The position numbers and the translations under genes are program-made. 64,000 nt of DNA from Oxalobacteraceae bacterium OTU3CINTB1 (GTDB taxonomy: Bacteria; Pseudomonadota; Gammaproteobacteria; Burkholderiales; Burkholderiaceae_D). This document shows positions 17,288 to 23,952 of this stretch, one piece after another (the first letter of the stretch is position 1; each line of letters opens with the position of its first letter). The stretch spans positions 1,550,001 through 1,614,000 of the forward strand of contig CP099652.1 of assembly GCA_024123955.1 (NCBI GenBank). The letters are read 5' to 3'. The notes under the pieces were generated by a model. That model was not told where the DNA came from. It searched no databases and saw only the letters and a program-made list of their open reading frames with translations.

Positions 17288-18025
17288 TCACCAGCCCCCG
17301 GCGATCCGGCGCAGCGCTTCGCGCGCGACCGGCGCCGGCACCACGTGGGCGCCGTCGAATTCCGTGTATTGCACTTCGTACTCCTCGCGCGCCAGCTGGC
17401 TGGCGATGGCGCGTCCCTGCGTGACCGGCAGCACCTGGTCGCCGCTGCCGTGGGCGACGAACACGCGCGGCCGGCCGACGCGCCGCATCGGTTTCATGAA
17501 GCCGGGCGAAAACGCCACGATGTCGCTGAACAGATCCCCGTTCATCAAGCCCACCGACAGCGCGTAGGAAGCGCCGTCGGAAAAGCCGCCGATCACCAGC
17601 GCGTCCGGATCGACGCTGTATCGCCGCATGGTCCACGCCAGCACGCGGTCGAGGAAGGCCAGGTCGGGACCGTAGCCGCCCCGTATCACATCCCAGCTGT
17701 CGGTCAGCGAGCGCGGTATCAGCAGCAGCGCGCCGTGGCGTTGCGCGTGCGCGATGGCGCTGTCGTCGGCGCCGCCGAGCAATTGGCGCACGCCGTGCAG
17801 CAGCACGATCAATTGCAACGGACGCGCGGGCGCGCCGTCGACCGGGGACGGCACGTGCAGCACCGCCTGGCGGCCGTTGGCGAAGGCCAGCGTGTGGCGC
17901 CCTGGAGGCAGTTGCAGCGGCGGCGGCTGCTCGAGCAGCGCCAGCGGCCGCAACGCCGGACGGGCGCGCAGCCGGCCGTCGCTATGCGGGCCGGGCGGGG
18001 TCGGGGAAGGGGACTGCGTGACCAC
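17288..18025 (-). CDS. Alpha/beta-hydrolase esterase (PHB depolymerase/carboxylesterase type)
   Basis: This 245-residue hydrolase has LQLIVLLHGV near residue 70, nucleophile elbow GGFSDGAS (Ser in GxSxG), acid in HGSGDQVLPV and His in FDGAHVVPAPV, so the catalytic triad is complete. The substrate is unknown. No ATG is available; GTG at 18025 with GGGGA six bases upstream is the best start. No convincing signal peptide is seen. It follows the secreted protein gene by 17 bases and is probably co-transcribed. Confidence 0.75.
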   Translation of the reverse strand: MVTQSPSPTPPGPHSDGRLRARPALRPLALLEQPPPLQLPPGRHTLAFANGRQAVLHVPSPVDGAPARPLQLIVLLHGVRQLLGGADDSAIAHAQRHGALLLIPRSLTDSWDVIRGGYGPDLAFLDRVLAWTMRRYSVDPDALVIGGFSDGASYALSVGLMNGDLFSDIVAFSPGFMKPMRRVGRPRVFVAHGSGDQVLPVTQGRAIASQLAREEYEVQYTEFDGAHVVPAPVAREALRRIAGGW

Positions 18026-18042
18026 GGTGCGTCCCCACGCCG

Positions 18043-18708
18043 CTACTTGTTGCGGACGTAGGAGGTCAGCTCCCAGCTGTCGCGGTTGAAAGTGCGGCCC
18101 TGCCAGTCGGTGTCGCGGTAATCGAGCTTGACGAAGTTGTTCAGTTCCGGAGCGAACCAGACCGTCTCGGTCAGCTGGCCGTTGCCGCCGTTGCTGTTGG
18201 TTTCGTCGCCGCGGTAGAGCGCCTCGACCACCACCTTGATGGCGTCGAATTCGCCGGCCGGCGTCTTGATTTTTTCCCAGTCCAGCACTTTGCCCTTTAT
18301 GCTGTAGCGCCAGTGCTTGCCCTGTTTCGGGTTGTCGCCGGTGACCTCGGTGTTCCATTCCTTGCCGGGCGTGAGCGGGAAGGCGTAGCGCGCGAACGAC
18401 GGCGAGAAGTGCATCGCGCCACGGTCGACCGGGTTCATTTCGGGGCTGAAGAGCTGCTTGGCCACCAGCGCGTTGCCCGCCGCCCGCCGCACCTCCACAT
18501 GCACGCCGGCGTCGTCGATGGCGGTCACCTCCATCTTGTTGACGTTGCCTTTGACGCCTTTCCAGACGTCCGTGTATTGGTAGGTCCAGGAGTCGCCGAC
18601 GGCGGGCGTGGGCGTCGGCGCGGGCAGGTGGGCCTCGGCCAGTGCGAACGGTCCGGCCAGGACCAGGCAAAAGGCGATACAACTTTTCAAGGTGATGCTG
18701 TAGCGCAT
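18043..18708 (-). CDS. Secreted protein of unknown function
   Basis: The 221-residue product starts with a signal peptide (MRYSITLKSCIAFCLVLAGP, cleavage near AEAHLP). The mature domain is beta-rich with VGDSWTYQYTDVWKGVKG and a repeated pattern of strands (KTPAGEFDAIKVVVEALYRG; TETVWFAPELNNFVKLDYRD). The FDAIKV...TVWFAPE pattern resembles DUF3108-like outer-layer proteins, but I would not assign it. It is probably periplasmic and in an operon with the esterase. Confidence 0.7.
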   Translation of the reverse strand: MRYSITLKSCIAFCLVLAGPFALAEAHLPAPTPTPAVGDSWTYQYTDVWKGVKGNVNKMEVTAIDDAGVHVEVRRAAGNALVAKQLFSPEMNPVDRGAMHFSPSFARYAFPLTPGKEWNTEVTGDNPKQGKHWRYSIKGKVLDWEKIKTPAGEFDAIKVVVEALYRGDETNSNGGNGQLTETVWFAPELNNFVKLDYRDTDWQGRTFNRDSWELTSYVRNK

Positions 18709-18774
18709 ACTGTCTCCTTTAATTGTAATTTGTTCGACAACGTTATCACAATCCGAGACGCTCTCATCGGCTTT

Positions 18775-19692
18775 TCATCGGGCCCCGATGGGCGCATGCT
18801 CCTTCATCAGCTCGGCCACCCAGTCGATGAACACGCGCAGCCTGGTGCTGACGTAGCGGTTCTGCGGATACGCCACGTGCAGCGGCATGGGGGCGAGGCG
18901 CCAGTCCTCCAGCAGCGGCACCAGTTCGCCGCCGGCCACATGGGGTTTGGCCATATAGCGCGGCAGCCACAGCACGCCCATGCCGGCCAGGCCGGCCGCC
19001 AGATAGGCGTTGCCGTCGTCGACGGCGACCACGTAGCGGCCCTCGATGGTCAGCGTCTCGTCGCCGCGGCGCAACACCACCGGATAGGTCTTGCCGGTGC
19101 GGCCCCATAAAAAACCGACCACGCGGTGCGCGCCGTGTTCCAGCTCGCGCGGATGAGCGGGCGCGGCGTTGCGCGCCAGATACGCCGGCGCCGCGTATAC
19201 GCCCAGTTGCAGGTCGCCGACGTGGCGCGCCTTCAACGACAGGTCGCGCAGTTCGCCGCCGCGTATCACGCAATCGACGCTCTCGCCGATCAGGTCGATC
19301 GTGCGGTCGCTGACGCCCATGTCGATTTGCAGGTCGGGATAGCGGGCGTGGAACGCCGGCAGCGCCGGCATCAGGATCATGCGCGCCAGCGGACTGGGGA
19401 CGTCGATCTTGAGCTTGCCCTTGGGCTGGGCCGAGGCGTGGGACAGGCCCGATTCGGTGTCGTCGAGGTCGGCCAACAGGCGCACCACGCGCTCGTAATA
19501 CGCTGCGCCGTCGGCCGTCACGTTGACCTTGCGCGTGGTGCGGTTGAGCAGCTTGACGCGCAGGCGCGCCTCGAGCTGCTGCACCAGCTGGGTGGCGCTG
19601 GTGCGGCTGATGTGGAGCGTCTCGGCCGCCTTCGTGAAGCTGCCGGTCTCCACCACCCGAACGAACGCCGTCATCGCATCGAACCTGTCCAT
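18775..19692 (-). CDS. LysR-family transcriptional regulator
   Basis: This 305-residue protein has the LysR winged helix at residues 1-60 (FVRVVETGSFTKAAETLHIS, then LVQQLEARLRVKLLNRTTRK) and a periplasmic-binding-like effector domain. The C-terminal STRLRVFIDWVAELMKEHAP is typical of the subgroup with short C-termini. It diverges from the RidA-like gene; the shared intergenic region contains an inverted repeat at 19711-19729. Control of the RidA-like gene is inferred from this layout. Confidence 0.92.
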   Translation of the reverse strand: MDRFDAMTAFVRVVETGSFTKAAETLHISRTSATQLVQQLEARLRVKLLNRTTRKVNVTADGAAYYERVVRLLADLDDTESGLSHASAQPKGKLKIDVPSPLARMILMPALPAFHARYPDLQIDMGVSDRTIDLIGESVDCVIRGGELRDLSLKARHVGDLQLGVYAAPAYLARNAAPAHPRELEHGAHRVVGFLWGRTGKTYPVVLRRGDETLTIEGRYVVAVDDGNAYLAAGLAGMGVLWLPRYMAKPHVAGGELVPLLEDWRLAPMPLHVAYPQNRYVSTRLRVFIDWVAELMKEHAPIGAR

Positions 19693-19710
19693 GGCGTCTC
19701 CCTTATTGAT

Positions 19711-19729
19711 TGTTTGGATTATACAAACA
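19711..19729. promoter_or_regulatory. Inverted repeat TGTTTG-N7-CAAACA in LysR/RidA divergent promoter
   Basis: Six-base arms separated by 7 bp, in an A+T-rich stretch 19 bp from the LysR start. The size and place fit a LysR-type recognition site. Assignment is inferred from position. Confidence 0.4.
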
Positions 19730-19809
19730 GTGATGGGATATTTCTGGCGTTTATCTTCGGTTTGATTGCCATTAGACTGGGGGTCTTCTAACAGTTTGAG
19801 GAGTTACCC

Positions 19810-20205
19810 ATGGCAACCCGTGACGTTGTTTCCCCGCCAGGCCGCCACGCCCTGTATGAAAAGCACCGCTACTCGCCGGCCGTGCGCGCCGACGGCCTGC
19901 TGTTCGTGTCCGGACAGGTCGGCAGCCGCGGGGATGGCTCGCCGGAGCCGGATTTGAAGGCGCAGGTGCGGCTGGCGTTCCAGAACCTCAACGCGATCCT
20001 GGCCGCCGCCGGCTGCACATTCGATGATGTGGTCGACGTCACCATCTTCATGATCAATCCGGACCAGGTCTTCGAAATGATATGGGGCGACGTGGCGCCC
20101 GAGTTTTGGGGCCAGGCGCCGTTCCCGACCGCCACCGTGGTCGGCGTGACGTGGCTGGCCGGCTTCCAGTTCGAGATCAAGGTGGTGGCGAAGTTGCCCA
20201 AGTAA
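19810..20205 (+). CDS. RidA/YjgF-family protein lacking the catalytic arginine
   Basis: This 131-residue protein shows the family fold signature (ADGLLFVSGQVGSRGDG, LAFQNLNAILAAAGCTFDDV, VDVTIFMIN). At the place where active RidA deaminases carry Arg (PxRSxV), this one reads FPTATVVGV, so imine/enamine deaminase activity of the RidA type is unlikely. It may bind small molecules or serve a dedicated pathway. GAGGAG precedes the ATG. It diverges from a LysR gene. Confidence 0.85.
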   Translation: MATRDVVSPPGRHALYEKHRYSPAVRADGLLFVSGQVGSRGDGSPEPDLKAQVRLAFQNLNAILAAAGCTFDDVVDVTIFMINPDQVFEMIWGDVAPEFWGQAPFPTATVVGVTWLAGFQFEIKVVAKLPK

Positions 20206-20218
20206 TCCGGGCGGCGGC

Positions 20219-21370
20219 CTATTTGCGCGCCGGGTCGTAGGACAGCACCGTCTTGTAGCCGGCCGGCGCGATCGAGGTATCGAACGGGTAGGAGGCGTAG
20301 TTGAGGCGGTCGACCATGCCCAGTTCGACCAGGATGGTGTGCGGCGTCTCCTGGGCGCGCCGTTCCAGCAGGTTGACGGCGGCGTTGATGGCCACCCTGG
20401 TCTGGCTGACGCCCTTGGTGTCGGCCGCCGCGTCGATGTCGCCGTTATGGATCAGCCGTGCAATCTCGCCGGTGAGGTCGTAGGCGACCAGCCGCACCTT
20501 GCCGCTCAAGCCGGCCTGCCTGAGCGGCTCGAGCGCGGCCGGCGCGCAGCCGGTGCAGCCGAGGATGTAGTGGAGCTGCCCGCCATGCCTGGCCAGCAGC
20601 TCGGCCGCCAGCCGCTGCTGGCCGGCGAAATCGCTGTCGCCGTAGCGGATGTCGAGGATGTTGACCGGGATGGCCGCGTCCTGCGCCGCGATGCGGGTGC
20701 CGTCGACTTCCCCTTTGACCCAGCCCGCGCCCATGGGGCCGGGCAGCAGTGCGATGTTGATCGATTTCAGTCCGCGCCGCTGGGCGTCGCGCACCACCCA
20801 GCGGGTGGCCTCGAGGCCCATGCCGCGCAGCGAGCTGGTGACCTTGAGCGCCAGGTCCTCGCTGCGGCTGTCGTTGGCCAGCTCGATCACCGGAATGCCG
20901 GCGGCGCGCGCCTTGGCGATCGAGGCGTTGTTGGCCGTCATGCCGATCGGCGACAGCACGATGGCGTCGTATTTGCCGGCGATGGCCCGGTCCATCATGC
21001 GCAGCTGGCCGGCCAGGTCGTTATAGCCCTCGGCCGGCAGGATGTCGGCGGCCACGCCCAGGCGTTTGGCTTCGCTGACCACGCCATAGGCGCAGCCGCC
21101 CCAGTAGGGGTCTTTCAGGTGGGGGAACAGGAAGGCGATGCGCCAGTGCTTGCTGGCAGGCGCCGCCATGCGGTACTTGCCTGGCACCACCCGGCCGCTG
21201 GCGAGGGCGTCGTCTGCCGAGCCGTTGGGCTGTACCGGACGAAAGATCGACAGCACCGGGATCGGCGCGAACCTGGGCGGTTGCGCGAACGGCGCCGGCG
21301 CGGCGACGGCGCTCGCCGCCGCGCCGAACAGGCCAAGCAGCAGCGACAGGCGGGGTGGGGGCATCAACAT
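20219..21370 (-). CDS. TorT-like periplasmic sugar-binding-fold protein
   Basis: This 383-residue exported protein has a signal peptide (LSLLLGLFGAAASAVAAPAP). It has a type I periplasmic-binding fold beginning HWRIAFLFPHLKDPYWGGCA, then AKRLGVAADILPAEGYNDLA and AAGIPVIELAND. The HLKDPYW and GGYxxLxxQ patterns match TorT, the periplasmic partner of the TorS kinase. No TorS-like kinase is beside it. It lies 13 bases after another binding-protein gene. ATG at 21370 was chosen; an in-frame ATG at 21364 is equally possible. Confidence 0.8.
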   Translation of the reverse strand: MLMPPPRLSLLLGLFGAAASAVAAPAPFAQPPRFAPIPVLSIFRPVQPNGSADDALASGRVVPGKYRMAAPASKHWRIAFLFPHLKDPYWGGCAYGVVSEAKRLGVAADILPAEGYNDLAGQLRMMDRAIAGKYDAIVLSPIGMTANNASIAKARAAGIPVIELANDSRSEDLALKVTSSLRGMGLEATRWVVRDAQRRGLKSINIALLPGPMGAGWVKGEVDGTRIAAQDAAIPVNILDIRYGDSDFAGQQRLAAELLARHGGQLHYILGCTGCAPAALEPLRQAGLSGKVRLVAYDLTGEIARLIHNGDIDAAADTKGVSQTRVAINAAVNLLERRAQETPHTILVELGMVDRLNYASYPFDTSIAPAGYKTVLSYDPARK

Positions 21371-21383
21371 GGTCGGGCAGCTG

Positions 21384-22262
21384 TCATGGAAAAACGGGTC
21401 GGAAAGGAGGGTGCGGGCCGGCGGGGCAGGGCTTATTGTACGCGGCCGCGGTGGCGCCGGCTTCCCTCGAACGGCCATCGGCGGCCGCGCCGGTTGGGGC
21501 CAGCACGCCGTGCCGGGCCGCCAGGCGGGCGAATTCGCCCGAGCGCACCATCTCGGTGAACAGCGCGCTGTACCGGTCGCGCGCGGCCGCGAACGCGGCG
21601 CCGCGCGGGAAGGCGAGATAACCGTCCAGCTGCGCGATGGCGGGACACAGCGCGATCAGGCGTCCGCTGTCGCGCAGCGTGCCGATCAGCGCGGCGTTGT
21701 TGCGCTCATTGGTCGCCAGCAGGTCGACCCGTCCGTGCATCAGCATTTGCACGCCGTGCTCCAGCTGATTGACCTCGCTGATGTTGAGCCCCGGCTTGGC
21801 TTGATCGAAGCGGGCGCCGTAGTGCCAGCCGCGCACGGCGGCGATGCGGGTGGCGTCGAGCGGGCCGAATTCGCCGCGCCATGGCGGGTTGGTGCCGCTG
21901 CGCGCATAGAAAACCATGCGGTCGCGGTAGAAGGGCAGGTCGACAAAGGCGAACTGTTTGTCCCGTTCGGGCGATTTGTAGGGACCGATCAGGATGTCGG
22001 CCTGGGCGCGTTGCACCATGGCCTGCGAGCGCGCCCACGGATAGACCCCAAAGCGCACCGTATCGCCCGCGCGCGCGGCCAAGGTGCGCAGCAGGTCCAC
22101 GCCCAGCCCCTGCCATTGGCCGTCGGCACCCTGCTCGAAGATCAGGTCGAAGCGCGCGCCGACGGCCAGGCGCTCGGCGGCCGAGGCCTGCGGCGCGCCG
22201 AGGCCGACGGCGGCGCAGAGCATGGCCAGCGAGGCCAGTATCAGGTTTGTGATTGCACTCAT
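21384..22262 (-). CDS. Periplasmic amino-acid-type substrate-binding protein (PBP2 fold)
   Basis: This 292-residue protein has a signal peptide (LILASLAMLCAAVGLGAPQASA). Its type II periplasmic-binding fold shows WQGLGVDLLRTLAARAGDTV, ADILIGPYKSPERDKQFAFV and HGRVDLLATNERNNA. Similar proteins bind polar amino acids or act as sensor inputs. No permease or ATPase gene adjoins, so a sensory or accessory role is as likely as transport. The C-terminal about 30 residues are low-complexity Pro/Ala-rich. Confidence 0.82.
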   Translation of the reverse strand: MSAITNLILASLAMLCAAVGLGAPQASAAERLAVGARFDLIFEQGADGQWQGLGVDLLRTLAARAGDTVRFGVYPWARSQAMVQRAQADILIGPYKSPERDKQFAFVDLPFYRDRMVFYARSGTNPPWRGEFGPLDATRIAAVRGWHYGARFDQAKPGLNISEVNQLEHGVQMLMHGRVDLLATNERNNAALIGTLRDSGRLIALCPAIAQLDGYLAFPRGAAFAAARDRYSALFTEMVRSGEFARLAARHGVLAPTGAAADGRSREAGATAAAYNKPCPAGPHPPFRPVFP

Positions 22263-22330
22263 GAACAGGTTTCTTACAAGCACGGGACGGCCCCAGTCTA
22301 GCATGCTGTTATTGCAAAGCACTCGTGCCG

Positions 22331-22364
22331 ATTTCATGCCGCTGTCACAAACGCTATCTATACT
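22331..22364 (+). promoter_or_regulatory. Candidate Pho box and -10 element
   Basis: Two 7-bp direct repeats, ATTTCAT and CTGTCAC, are separated by 4 bp (11-bp period), matching the PhoB consensus CTGTCAT at 5/7 and 6/7 positions. A -10 hexamer TATACT begins 10 bp after the second repeat, the spacing usual for PhoB-activated promoters, where the box replaces the -35. The ATG of the downstream gene is 27 bp beyond the -10. Confidence 0.65.
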
Positions 22365-22390
22365 TGCCCAGTTAAAACGGAAGTAAGCGG

Positions 22391-23803
22391 ATGTCCATGG
22401 AAGCATTAGCGATCAAGCCCGGCGAACATTCGTTCCTGGCGGCCCATCGTGACCACTTCATGGAAGCGATGTCGCGCGTTCTGGCCAGCCGCACGTTCTC
22501 GAAGAGCGCCAGGCTGTCGGCATTCTTGCGCTATGTGTGCATGACCACCGCCGAGGGTGGTGAGAAAGTCCTGTGCGAACAGAATATCGGCACTGCGGTC
22601 TTCGGCCGTCCGGACCATTACAATCCTTCCGACGACACCATCGTGCGCAGCAGCGCGCGCTTGCTGCGCCAGCGCCTGGCCACGTACTACGAGGAGGAAG
22701 GGCGCGATGACCGCTTCCGCATCAGCATTCCACGCGGTTCCTATGTGCCGGTGCTGGTCGCCGCGCCGCCGTCGGCCGCGCCCGGGGTGCAGCAGGTCGT
22801 GGCAGCGCCCGCCGACGCCGGGCCGCCGGCTGAAACGCCGATGCCGGTCCCGCCGCCCGGCAGCGGGCCTGACGCGCCCGCTACGCCCGTCGCGCCCGCT
22901 ATTACCCAGTCCCGGTCCACCCTCGCCATTCCCGCTGCGGTCATGGCCGTATCTACGCCGGTGCGTCCGCGCTGGCTGTTCGTGCTGCTGGCGATCCCGT
23001 TGTTGGCGGGCCTTGCCTTCTGGCTGCTCGGAGGCGGTCGGGCAACGCCCGCCGACGCCAGCGACCGCTTCTGGGCGGCCATGCTCTCGGGCGATACCGA
23101 CACCTCGCTGATCGTGGCCGACAACGGCTTGGTGATGTACCAAAGCGAGGTTCACCGGCAGGTCGAGCTGAGCGATTACAACACGAATTATCCCGGTGAT
23201 GCCGACACCGCCGGCGCGGCCAAAAGCGTGGCCCACTATGGCGCGCGCCGCTACACCGCCATGTCCTCGGTGACCCTGGCGTCCGAGCTGGGCAAGCGGG
23301 CGCGCGCCGCGCCGCAGCGTTTCCACGTTCGCTTCGCGCGCGATGTGCATCTAGCCGATCTTAAACACGGCAACGCTATCCTGGTCGGCGTCGAGAACTC
23401 CAATCCGTGGTGGGCCTTGTACCGCAAGCAGTTCAATTTCCACATCGACTGGGACCCGCTGTCCGGCGATTACACCATCCGCAACGATCGCCCGCGCCAG
23501 GGTGAACAAGCCGTCTACGCGTTTTCCGGGCGCGATCCGGGCCGGCGCGGCTACGCGCTGATCGGCTTGAAGCGCAACCTCGGTGGCGACGGTTATACGC
23601 TGCTGCTCGGCGGCACCACCTCCGCCGGCACCGACGCGGCCATCGAGTACCTGATGAGTCCGGCCTCGATGGCGCCCGTGATGAAGCAGGCCCTGCGGCC
23701 GGACGGTTCGATCGCCGACTTCGAGGTGCTGCTGCAATGCGTGTTGCAGGCCAACGGCAGCACCGATATCCAGGTGCTCGGCCTGCGCGTCAAGCCGTCC
23801 TGA
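22391..23803 (+). CDS. Membrane-anchored putative regulator of the phospholipid-scavenging locus
   Basis: This 470-residue protein is made of three parts. Residues about 20-122 form a cytoplasmic domain (SKSARLSAFLRYVCMTTAEG; FGRPDHYNPSDDTIVRSSAR; IPRGSYVPVL) of a kind found at the N-terminus of many signalling proteins in soil bacteria. Residues 123-190 are a Pro/Ala-rich linker. A single membrane helix (194-213) leads to a domain of about 250 residues outside the cytoplasm. CadC/ToxR-like layout suggests one-component sensing, but the N-terminal domain is not a recognised DNA-binding fold. It lies between a candidate Pho box and a TonB receptor gene. Confidence 0.6.
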   Translation: MSMEALAIKPGEHSFLAAHRDHFMEAMSRVLASRTFSKSARLSAFLRYVCMTTAEGGEKVLCEQNIGTAVFGRPDHYNPSDDTIVRSSARLLRQRLATYYEEEGRDDRFRISIPRGSYVPVLVAAPPSAAPGVQQVVAAPADAGPPAETPMPVPPPGSGPDAPATPVAPAITQSRSTLAIPAAVMAVSTPVRPRWLFVLLAIPLLAGLAFWLLGGGRATPADASDRFWAAMLSGDTDTSLIVADNGLVMYQSEVHRQVELSDYNTNYPGDADTAGAAKSVAHYGARRYTAMSSVTLASELGKRARAAPQRFHVRFARDVHLADLKHGNAILVGVENSNPWWALYRKQFNFHIDWDPLSGDYTIRNDRPRQGEQAVYAFSGRDPGRRGYALIGLKRNLGGDGYTLLLGGTTSAGTDAAIEYLMSPASMAPVMKQALRPDGSIADFEVLLQCVLQANGSTDIQVLGLRVKPS

Positions 23804-23820
23804 CGCGCCATGTGCGGCCG

Positions 23821-23848
23821 GTTTCACGGTGATTTTTCACCGTGAAAC
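23821..23848. repeat. Perfect 12-bp inverted repeat between regulator and TonB receptor genes
   Basis: Arms GTTTCACGGTGA and TCACCGTGAAAC flank a TTTT loop, starting 18 bases after the upstream stop codon. No T-run follows on the plus strand, so it is not a standard intrinsic terminator. It may be an operator, an mRNA-stabilising hairpin, or a processing site setting receptor levels. Confidence 0.7.
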
Positions 23849-23952
23849 GGAAAAGCACCTGCGAACCGCGCTCTACACTGCACAGCGTTGAAAGCGTCCC
23901 GACCGCACCGGCCGGGAGCCCGCGTTTCGCGCCACTATCTGGATCGGAGAGC

